Part shown: positions 31,996-38,256 of the stretch, piece after piece
How the letters are laid out: each line of letters begins with the position of its first letter
Numbering within the stretch: the first letter of the stretch is position 1
From: Vibrio sinaloensis DSM 21326
GTDB lineage: Bacteria; Pseudomonadota; Gammaproteobacteria; Enterobacterales; Vibrionaceae
Reading direction: 5' to 3'
DNA length: 38,256 nt
Assembly: GCF_000189275.1 (NCBI RefSeq)
Contig: NZ_AEVT01000104.1
Coordinates: 1-38,256 of the forward strand
Notes under the pieces: model-generated
Database searches by the model: none
Told to the model about the DNA's origin: nothing
The model's input: the letters and a program-made list of their open reading frames with translations, nothing else
Position numbers and translations under genes: made by a program

Positions 31996-32874
31996 TTAGA
32001 TGTTTTTCACTTCTAAACCCGCAAGTTGATGCCAGTAACCGTTACATTGGCGGTCTTGGATCTTGCCTGGGTTGGTACCTTTCTCGTTTGAGCGGAATTG
32101 ATCCAATTGAGAGAAGGTACTCAGGCCTAGCGGGCTCAAACGAACCACATCAACCAGACCTTCCATGCTTGGTAGATCGTTGATCAGGTTGTAGCAGTAC
32201 CCAGACTGAGTTTGAATGCCGTTTAAGTTAAATACTTCTTGGCCTTCTTGGCTGCTTACTTGGATACCCGTTGGGTATTTAATACAGCAAGTTTCGCAAT
32301 CATCTTTGGCTTTATTTTCTGCACGAGCGGTAAAACAGCGCGCCGAGTAAGCCAGCGGCAGATAACCGTGACTGAATACTTCCACTTCAAACTTATTGCG
32401 AATACCAAGTTCATCACATTGAACTAAGATATTGCTGAGCCATTCACGAGACAGCTCTACAGGCATACACCAGCGAGTCATACCTTGTTTTAGAAATAAG
32501 TTAAGCGTGTGCGCGTTGTAAGTGTTAACCGCAGGGCCAACGACGAATGGTACTTTGTGCTCCGAAGCCAGTTGAACCGCAGAAACGTCGTTAGCTTCAA
32601 TCGCGAAGTCACCGTTGTCGATGTACTTCTTCATGATGTTCACTTCACTTGGTGCTTCTAATAGTGCCATCGTGGAAAGTACGACTTGTTTGCCCGATGC
32701 CGAGAGTTCTTTCGCGATATCGAACCAGTGTGCAGGCTTCATTTCACGACGTTTCGAACAAACGGTTTCACCTAGGTAGATGATGTCCGCAGAGCTTGAT
32801 TTCGCTTGTTCATAAAACGCTTCAACATCTTGCTTTGGCCAGAAGTAGAGTAGTGGACCCAGTGCGTATTTCAT
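31996..32874 (-). CDS. ubiV: O2-independent ubiquinone biosynthesis protein UbiV (U32 family)
   Basis: Iron-sulfur protein that works with UbiU and UbiT to hydroxylate ubiquinone precursors without oxygen. From the ATG at 32874 it has 292 aa, the length that I recall for E. coli YhbV. The Fe-S cysteines then fall at C39, C180, C193 and C197, as in E. coli. Conserved stretches include SADIIYLGETVCSKRR and LAYSARCFTAR. Two ATGs at 32886 and 32889 have a better-spaced AGAGG and would add four or five residues. The gene follows ubiU closely; the two form an operon. Confidence 0.93.
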   Translation of the reverse strand: MKYALGPLLYFWPKQDVEAFYEQAKSSSADIIYLGETVCSKRREMKPAHWFDIAKELSASGKQVVLSTMALLEAPSEVNIMKKYIDNGDFAIEANDVSAVQLASEHKVPFVVGPAVNTYNAHTLNLFLKQGMTRWCMPVELSREWLSNILVQCDELGIRNKFEVEVFSHGYLPLAYSARCFTARAENKAKDDCETCCIKYPTGIQVSSQEGQEVFNLNGIQTQSGYCYNLINDLPSMEGLVDVVRLSPLGLSTFSQLDQFRSNEKGTNPGKIQDRQCNGYWHQLAGLEVKNI

Positions 32875-32900
32875 GTTGTTTTCCATCATATCTACAACCT

Positions 32901-33914
32901 CTACTGCCATTTTCTGTGGTAAGCGCCAAGGGTGGTTTGCGTACCCTCGGAAACATTCGCCAGTGTTGCATCCCAACTAGGTTCTACTTGATAGCCCTGT
33001 GGGTTTGCTAGGTAACGATCAATAGCTGCGCGCCAAGTTCGAGTAACTTGCTCTACGTATGCCGAGCTGCGTTGGCGACCTTCGATTTTCACTGATGCCA
33101 CGTTAGCGGCGAACAGCTCCGGAAGCATCGATAGAGTGTTTAAGCTGGTCGGCTCTTCAAGAGCATGATAAGCCTTAGTTTGTTCCTCAAGATCTGCCGT
33201 GAAGCGTCCTTTGCACAGTGTTGGATAGCCCGCATTTTCCCCCTCGCTGTAGCGATCGATCAGGATGTCATTTAAGCGAGACTCTAACCCGTTTTCAGTT
33301 TCTTGCCAGCGTACGTACTTCGCTGGTGAGCAGGCTCCAACGGTGTTCGGTGATTCTCCAGTCATATATGAGGATAAGTAGCAGCGGCCTTCCGACATGA
33401 TGCATAAGCTACCAAAAGCAAAGACTTCCAGTTCAACGTCGCTGGTCATGTTACGAGACAATTGTTTAACCTGATGAATAGATAACACGCGAGGCAAGAC
33501 AACCCGTTTGACGTTAAAGTTTTGCTTGTAGAAATCAATGGCGGCGATATTAGTTGCGGAGGCTTGAACGGAAAGGTGTAACTCCAGGTCAGGATACTTA
33601 TTCGCGGCATAGTCCAAAACGGCGATGTCAGCCACGATCAAAGCGTCGACACCATTTTGTGCAGCGCGATCAACGGCGTCTGTCCAGCGTTCGAAGCCAT
33701 TTGGGTGAGCAAAAGTATTCAGAGCAACATGGATTTTTTTGTTGTTATCGTGAACATACTGAACGGCTTTTTCGAGTTTTTTACCCGTAAAGTTCAAGCC
33801 AGCAAAATGGCGGGCATTGGTATCATCTTTAAAACCGATGTACACCGCGTCTGCTCCGCAATCAATTGCAGTTTTTAATGCAGGTAGGTTACCTGCAGGG
33901 CATAGGAGTTCCAT
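32901..33914 (-). CDS. ubiU: O2-independent ubiquinone biosynthesis protein UbiU (U32 family)
   Basis: Partner of UbiV; a 4Fe-4S protein of the U32 peptidase family. The ATG at 33914 gives 337 aa starting MELLCPAGNLPALK. The four cluster cysteines are C171, C178, C195 and C234, in SLCIMSEGRC, VGACSPAKY and PTLCKGR. The protein ends in TLGAYHRKWQ, like E. coli YhbU. An in-frame extension to 33977 lacks family support. No convincing FNR box lies in the 116 bases upstream. Confidence 0.95.
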   Translation of the reverse strand: MELLCPAGNLPALKTAIDCGADAVYIGFKDDTNARHFAGLNFTGKKLEKAVQYVHDNNKKIHVALNTFAHPNGFERWTDAVDRAAQNGVDALIVADIAVLDYAANKYPDLELHLSVQASATNIAAIDFYKQNFNVKRVVLPRVLSIHQVKQLSRNMTSDVELEVFAFGSLCIMSEGRCYLSSYMTGESPNTVGACSPAKYVRWQETENGLESRLNDILIDRYSEGENAGYPTLCKGRFTADLEEQTKAYHALEEPTSLNTLSMLPELFAANVASVKIEGRQRSSAYVEQVTRTWRAAIDRYLANPQGYQVEPSWDATLANVSEGTQTTLGAYHRKWQ

Positions 33915-34030
33915 TGCTCTTACCAACACTGTCTCATAAAAATTGCTGAGCATTTTATGAAGAATTATGAATGGCAAATTTGATGTAAGGCAGGTTTGAG
34001 TGAGTTTCTGGTGGATTTACTCACAAGGGA

Positions 34031-36109
34031 TTAGTTTTTGTGGCGTCGATTTTGGGCAAACAGCTCTTCCACTTCTTGTTTTGGCTGTGGTCGATAAAAA
34101 TGGAAGCCTTGAATTGAATTACAGTTAAGGTTTGAGAGTAGGGTCGCTTGCTGTTGTGTTTCGACACCTTCTGCCACGACCGTCAAGTTCAAAGACTTAC
34201 CTAGATTGATGATATTTTCGATAACAGTGACTTGCTTTGGTAGTGTATCGATGTCGGTAATAAAAGCTCGATCTATTTTGAGCTCATCAATAGGGAAACG
34301 TGCTAAATAAGAAAGTGAAGAGTAGCCGGTACCAAAGTCATCGATGGAAAGCGAAAAGCCCAGCTTCTTAATTGCATTCAGCATTTGTAAAGTATGGTCA
34401 CTGTCACTCATTACTGCACTTTCCGTCAACTCGAAGGTGATACTGCTTGGATCGAGTTCTGTTGTACGTAGTAACTTCTCCATGTAATCAATCAACTTGG
34501 GATTGCCAAATTGCTCAGGGGATAAGTTGATAGCGACACGTCCAGGTAAGATACCTTGCAGTTTCCAACGCTTTACCGTGCTAAACACTTCGCGCATGAC
34601 TACTCGGCCTAAGTGCTCAATCAAGCCTGCTCGCTCTGCTACGGGAATAAAGGCACCAGGGCTGATATAACCTTCGACAGGGTGTTTCCAACGGATTAAA
34701 GCTTCGGCACCATTAATACTAAAATCACGTGCGTTAACTTTAGGTTGATACCATACTTCGAGGCCATTTTGTTGCAGTGCCTTTTGCAGTTCGATTTCCA
34801 GCCACAAGCGCATACGTGCTTCTTTGTTCATCTGGTCATTGAACTTAATCAATCGGTTACGGCCACGATCTTTCGCTTCATACATCGCGGTGTCGGCATT
34901 TTGCAAAAGAATTCGCGCATCGTTGCCATCCCCAGGGTAGGCGACACTACCAATGGAACAGGCAAGGCGCTTGCTGAAGTGGTGTAAGTCAAATGGCTGA
35001 TTGATAAGGGAAATTATCCGTTCTGACAACATCTCTGCCATACGGTTGTTCTCTGGCTCAGGTAAGATTAAGCCAAATTCGTCTCCTCCTAAATGCCCTA
35101 ACACCGCTTGTTGCGGGAGAAGACGCTTAAGACGAGAAGAAACCTCCTTGATGACCTTATCACCAATGTGGTGCCCCAAAGAGTCATTGATGTTCTTAAA
35201 GTTATCAATGTCCAAATAGAGCATGATCAACGGTGTTTCGTTTTGGATTAATTGCTCTAGTCGTTTGGTAAAACCAAAGCGATTGTAGAGCCCAGTCAAC
35301 GAATCAATATGTGCATCTTCTTGGTTGGTATTTGATAGCAGTTTAGGCGTCGCTTCGGCGTCTTGAATGAGTACTAACTGACTATTGCTGCCAAGTACCA
35401 TGGTTGAATCTGCATTGAGTTGGACGCGACGTTCAAACCCACAGCGAGGACCAGTAAGGCATAGCAAAGGCGCTTCGCCCAATGTGGAACATAGCGATTC
35501 AGAAAACACTGTTTTGGTTTTTTCATCCACGAAGAGTCGGGAAAAACTTTCGCCTAGCAGATCCTGAGTAGACTCAAAACCGAGCAGTCGAATTGCTGCT
35601 GGGTTGGCGGAGATGATGCAATCTTCTTCCACCAAAAGTAGCCCGTCAGGCAAAAGTGATGTTAACGTTGAGAAGCGGCCTTCCGACTCTTCCAGAGAGC
35701 GGATTAAGATGTGCTTTTCCGAGGTGTCAATAGCATGAAAAATAACATGCTCAACACCGTTTTCACCTTTGATTGGCGCAAGGCTAAAGTGAAGGCTGGT
35801 CTCTAAGTCGTCACCACCTAGAGAGACTTCCGCTTCAAGCGATTCACCGCCAAAGGTACGATCATAGTAGGGTTTGAGTAAGGAGTAGAATTTTTCGCCA
35901 AGGATTTGGCTGTCATTCATACCGATCAATTCATTTGGTAACAGTCCGGCGATATCGCAATAGCGTCCGTTAACCAAAGCATAATTATGTTGGTTATCCA
36001 GGATAGCGAAAAAAAACGGACTATTATCCGTAATTTTTGTAAACCAGTGCTGTAACTGTTGCGATAGCATTAAGGTGTTACCAATTTCCCTAAGAGCCGT
36101 GAAATCCAT
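34031..36109 (-). CDS. rocS: PAS-GGDEF-EAL cyclic-di-GMP protein, RocS-like
   Basis: 692-aa protein with two PAS-type sensor domains (about 25-140 and 150-245), then GGDEF and EAL domains. GGDEF is intact at 341-345 (GHLGGDEFGLIL). The inhibitory RxxD site nine residues upstream is replaced by PQQA. EAL is intact at 469-471 (GAEALIRWKHP). The later catalytic residues are also present: INLSPEQF, ELTES, DDFGTGYSSL, LKIDRAFI and EGVET. The protein thus looks able to degrade, and perhaps make, c-di-GMP. It lies between ubiU and ubiT, matching the location that I recall for V. cholerae rocS, which affects rugosity, biofilm and motility. No membrane helix is seen. The Shine-Dalgarno is weak. Confidence 0.85.
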   Translation of the reverse strand: MDFTALREIGNTLMLSQQLQHWFTKITDNSPFFFAILDNQHNYALVNGRYCDIAGLLPNELIGMNDSQILGEKFYSLLKPYYDRTFGGESLEAEVSLGGDDLETSLHFSLAPIKGENGVEHVIFHAIDTSEKHILIRSLEESEGRFSTLTSLLPDGLLLVEEDCIISANPAAIRLLGFESTQDLLGESFSRLFVDEKTKTVFSESLCSTLGEAPLLCLTGPRCGFERRVQLNADSTMVLGSNSQLVLIQDAEATPKLLSNTNQEDAHIDSLTGLYNRFGFTKRLEQLIQNETPLIMLYLDIDNFKNINDSLGHHIGDKVIKEVSSRLKRLLPQQAVLGHLGGDEFGLILPEPENNRMAEMLSERIISLINQPFDLHHFSKRLACSIGSVAYPGDGNDARILLQNADTAMYEAKDRGRNRLIKFNDQMNKEARMRLWLEIELQKALQQNGLEVWYQPKVNARDFSINGAEALIRWKHPVEGYISPGAFIPVAERAGLIEHLGRVVMREVFSTVKRWKLQGILPGRVAINLSPEQFGNPKLIDYMEKLLRTTELDPSSITFELTESAVMSDSDHTLQMLNAIKKLGFSLSIDDFGTGYSSLSYLARFPIDELKIDRAFITDIDTLPKQVTVIENIINLGKSLNLTVVAEGVETQQQATLLSNLNCNSIQGFHFYRPQPKQEVEELFAQNRRHKN

Positions 36110-36268
36110 TGAGATAATGGATAGTCCTTATCTAATAATATAACTGGCATTGAGGTGATATTAAAGAGTTAGACTGATAACGCCGATTCTTTGATAAATA
36201 ACATGAATCAACAAATGAACATCCTCTATGATGGAACATTCAAGTTAACAAAGTAACGGATAACTCGC

Positions 36269-36796
36269 GTGATTAACAAGATTCGCACTCAACTAGTTCA
36301 AAACGCCGCATCAATTTTGCGATCTCCAGTCCACTTATTGCCGCAATCTGTACAAAAAAAAGCCTTGCTAGAAGGCTTGAAAACGGTATTTAAAGAAGCG
36401 TTAGAAGATGGTGATTTCGAATTTCTTGAAGATAAGTGGCTGAAAGTTGAAGTTAAAGATATGCAGTTAAGTTGGTATATCAGCTATCAAGATGAAAAGT
36501 TGGTTGTAGCCGATCAGCCTGTACAAGAAGATGTGGCGTTTAGTGGTAACTTAAATGACTTGGTTCTAATTGCGGGCCGAAAAGAAGATCCCGATACTTT
36601 GTTCTTCCAACGTCGTTTATCCATCGAAGGGGATACTGAGCTGGGCTTAGAAGTAAAAAACTTAATGGACAGTGTCGATCTCGAATTATTACCTAAACCT
36701 CTACAAACTTTGTTAAATCAGCTAGCCGAATTTGTGCAGAAAGGCTTACAATCGCCAGCAACACAAAGTGAGGTAGTAAATGCTTATTCGAACTGA
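36269..36796 (+). CDS. ubiT: Ubiquinone biosynthesis accessory factor UbiT (SCP2 domain)
   Basis: SCP2-type lipid-binding protein that, in E. coli, presents ubiquinone intermediates to the O2-independent hydroxylases UbiU and UbiV. 175 aa, with the conserved block RKEDPDTLFFQRRLSIEGDTELGL, here roughly residues 112-135. The start codon is GTG with ACGGA eight bases upstream. It is divergent from rocS and overlaps yhbS by 17 bases. Confidence 0.93.
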   Translation: MINKIRTQLVQNAASILRSPVHLLPQSVQKKALLEGLKTVFKEALEDGDFEFLEDKWLKVEVKDMQLSWYISYQDEKLVVADQPVQEDVAFSGNLNDLVLIAGRKEDPDTLFFQRRLSIEGDTELGLEVKNLMDSVDLELLPKPLQTLLNQLAEFVQKGLQSPATQSEVVNAYSN

Positions 36797-37283
36797 AGCT
36801 CCTGCAGATATACTCGCGGTTGATAGACTGCTGAAATCAACCTTTGAGACCGATGCTGAAGCAAACCTAGTTATGAAATTGAGAGAGAACGGTCATCGTT
36901 CTTTGTCATTAGTTGCGTCAACTGACGAAGGGGAAGTGGTCGGCTTTGTTTTATTCAGTCCTGTCACTCTAGGTGGTGCCGACTATAACTGGCAAGGCCT
37001 TGCTCCACTGGCTGTTAAAGAAGAGTTTCGCGGTCAGGGTATTGCACAAAAGCTAGTTGAAGAAGCGTTTGAATCGTTATTTGAGCTTGGGTATCCCGCA
37101 TGTGTTGTATTAGGAGACCCTGCTTATTACTCCCGTTTTGGTTTTACCGCGGCAGAGTTACATCAGTTAAAGTGCCAGTGGGAAGTGCCTGAAGGGGCGT
37201 TCCAGGTTAAAGCATTAGCGGATGGTGTGCTTGATGGGCACGTTGGTTTAGTTGAGTACTGCGCGGAGTTTTCTGAGCTGTAA
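36780..37283 (+). CDS. yhbS: GNAT-family N-acetyltransferase YhbS
   Basis: Acetyltransferase of 167 aa with the acetyl-CoA-binding motif EEFRGQGIAQKLVEEA near residues 80-96. The GDPAYYSRFGF motif is typical of YhbS proteins. The substrate is unknown. It overlaps the end of ubiT, with GAGG seven bases before the ATG, so it is co-translated with ubiT as in E. coli. Confidence 0.92.
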   Translation: MLIRTEAPADILAVDRLLKSTFETDAEANLVMKLRENGHRSLSLVASTDEGEVVGFVLFSPVTLGGADYNWQGLAPLAVKEEFRGQGIAQKLVEEAFESLFELGYPACVVLGDPAYYSRFGFTAAELHQLKCQWEVPEGAFQVKALADGVLDGHVGLVEYCAEFSEL

Positions 37284-37303
37284 GCCAACATTGATAGAAA
37301 CAT

Positions 37304-37326
37304 AAGGCTATTGGCCTTTGTTTTTT
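37304..37326 (+). terminator. Terminator of ubiT-yhbS
   Basis: AAGGC, 5-nt loop and GCCTT followed by TGTTTTTT. The stem is short, but the T-run is good and it lies 21 bases past the yhbS stop. Confidence 0.6.
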
Positions 37327-37441
37327 CAGTAATTAATGCAGAAACACTCCCTTGGAATGTTTGAGATTGCGGTTAAAAAACTCTTTTTGTCCTTTTTTTG
37401 ACCGTTTGAAGCGTCTAAGATGTTTTTTTGCAAATTATCTC

Positions 37442-37470
37442 TTGTCAGCGTGATAGCGTTTCGCTAGTAT
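37442..37470 (+). promoter_or_regulatory. Probable secG promoter with an internal palindrome
   Basis: TTGTCA (37442-37447) and TAGTAT (37465-37470) are separated by 17 bases. TAGCG-TTT-CGCTA (37454-37466) lies in the spacer and touches the -10 box. The rest of the 280-base gap between yhbS and secG is T-rich and holds no gene that I can support. Confidence 0.5.
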
Positions 37471-37563
37471 TGCTCGGCCTTCGATAAGGAGGTCGCTAGC
37501 CTTGTTCTGGAAGTTCTACTTTAGAGCGGCGCTGGCTCAACAATTTGGAACATAGGTGGAAAA

Positions 37564-37896
37564 ATGTTTACAGTTCTACTTGTGATTTACCTGTTGGCAG
37601 CGGTTGGTGTAATCGGCCTAGTGTTGATTCAACAAGGTAAAGGCGCAGATATGGGAGCCTCATTCGGTGCAGGCGCATCAAACACAGTGTTTGGCGCAAG
37701 CGGCTCAGGTAACTTCCTAACCCGAATGACTGCAATTTTTGCAACAGTATTTTTCATCCTTAGCTTAGTGCTTGGTAACATGTCTACACATAAAACTGAG
37801 TCACAGTGGGTTGACCCAACACAAGGTCAAGTAATCCAGCAAGCTGATGATGCGAGTGAAATTCCAGCCCCTCAAGGCGACGAAATTCCTCAATAA
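37564..37896 (+). CDS. secG: Preprotein translocase subunit SecG
   Basis: Small inner-membrane subunit of the SecYEG channel that helps SecA-driven export. 110 aa with two membrane helices (about 2-20 and 53-72). Between them lies the conserved cytoplasmic loop LVLIQQGKGADMGASFGAG. AGGTGG precedes the ATG. tRNA-Leu and tRNA-fMet follow, as in E. coli. Confidence 0.96.
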   Translation: MFTVLLVIYLLAAVGVIGLVLIQQGKGADMGASFGAGASNTVFGASGSGNFLTRMTAIFATVFFILSLVLGNMSTHKTESQWVDPTQGQVIQQADDASEIPAPQGDEIPQ

Positions 37897-37927
37897 GCTA
37901 CTTTCTAGCTTTTAGATAGATTTAGCT

Positions 37928-38011
37928 GCCGAGATGGTGAAATTGGTAGACACGCTAGCATGAGGTGCTAGTGCCTTAGGTGTGAGGGTTCGAGTCCCTC
38001 TCTCGGCACCA
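37928..38011 (+). tRNA. tRNA-Leu (GAG)
   Basis: Acceptor arms GCCGAGA and TCTCGGC pair fully and CCA is encoded. The anticodon stem CTAGC/GCTAG carries the loop ATGAGGT with anticodon GAG. A long variable arm, typical of class II tRNAs, and the T-arm GAGGGTTCGAGTCCCTC follow. It reads CUC/CUU codons. It is probably co-transcribed with secG, as E. coli leuU is. Confidence 0.97.
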
Positions 38012-38024
38012 TTGATTTACAAAC

Positions 38025-38052
38025 TTGTAAAACACCTTGGAGAGCGTATAAT
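38025..38052 (+). promoter_or_regulatory. Promoter for tRNA-fMet
   Basis: TTGTAA (38025-38030) and a perfect TATAAT (38047-38052) are 16 bases apart, ending 15 bases before the tRNA. It gives the initiator tRNA its own promoter, independent of secG. Confidence 0.75.
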
Positions 38053-38067
38053 GCTCGACAAGTCGGA

Positions 38068-38144
<77 letters not shown>

Positions 38145-38215
38145 ATCCTCATTAGGATGTGGCAAGTTTGCGCAGTAGTAATACTGCGAGTTAAGTGGCA
38201 TCGAATTCACTTAAC
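38145..38215 (+). repeat. Three tandem hairpins after tRNA-fMet
   Basis: Three perfect stems follow one another: ATCCT/AGGAT (38145-38158), CGCAGTA/TACTGCG (38171-38188) and GTTAAGTG/CACTTAAC (38190-38215). None has a T-run. They may guide 3' processing of the tRNA precursor or belong to the leader of the next operon. Confidence 0.65.
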
Positions 38216-38233
38216 GTATCAGGGTCCAGCAAC

Positions 38234-38256
38234 AAAAAACCCGACTTTCGGGTTTT
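38234..38256. terminator. Terminator at the right edge
   Basis: ACCCGA, CTT loop and TCGGGT flanked by A and T runs. It would end the tRNA-fMet transcript and may act as an attenuator before the next operon (rimP-nusA in E. coli). It is cut by the window edge. Confidence 0.85.

Noticed and set aside
36191..36211. FNR-like half-sites TTGAT and ATCAA between rocS and ubiT
   Set aside because: The half-sites are 11 bases apart instead of 4, so FNR would not bind as a dimer in the usual way.

Overview
The window is chromosomal DNA of a gammaproteobacterium, almost certainly a Vibrio or close relative. The proteins resemble E. coli housekeeping proteins closely but not identically. Several short E. 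coli gene neighbourhoods are kept: ygiM-cca, ygiF-glnE-hldE, arcA-thrLABC, mtnN-btuF-yadS, rpsO-pnp-nlpI, ubiV-ubiU / ubiT-yhbS, and secG-tRNA-Leu-tRNA-fMet. A gspAB pair and a RocS-like GGDEF/EAL gene point to Vibrio. I see no phage, insertion sequence, integron, CRISPR array or toxin-antitoxin locus, so this is core genome with a few lineage-specific insertions.

Layout. 1-3.8 kb: cca (minus) diverges from gspA-gspB, the pair that helps assemble the type II secretin. 3.8-8.4 kb: ygiM, then a phosphate group (pit transporter and its DUF47 partner on the minus strand, and the divergent CYTH-CHAD triphosphatase ygiF). 8.4-10.5 kb: a voltage-gated-type K+ channel and a chemoreceptor, divergently transcribed and lying between ygiF and glnE. 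10.6-15.0 kb: glnE and hldE. 15.0-17.6 kb: arcA (minus), an AT-rich control region with a perfect FNR palindrome and an ArcA-type direct repeat, a DUF3293 gene, an RraA-like/aldolase-family gene and a small outer-membrane-type protein. 17.8-22.7 kb: the thr operon with leader peptide and attenuator. 22.8-26.0 kb: a minus-strand mtnN-cbiB-btuF-yadS operon (SAH recycling and cobamide salvage). 26.1-30.0 kb: rpsO, pnp and nlpI, with structured leaders for rpsO and pnp. 30.1-31.9 kb: a MarR regulator and a MATE efflux pump, each preceded by the same palindromic operator. 32.0-37.3 kb: the O2-independent ubiquinone hydroxylation genes ubiU-ubiV (minus) and ubiT-yhbS (plus), separated by rocS. 37.4-38.3 kb: secG, tRNA-Leu(GAG), initiator tRNA-fMet and a series of hairpins.

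Most genes have textbook roles. The less explained parts are the MarR/MATE twin-operator module, the arcA/DUF3293/RraA-like control region and its intercistronic hairpin, the channel-chemoreceptor pair, the small outer-membrane-type protein, rocS inside the ubi cluster, and the RNA structures near rpsO, pnp and tRNA-fMet. I did not find a clear undescribed multi-gene system. The findings are local observations of modest novelty. All function calls come from reading motifs and remembered family resemblance, without any database search.
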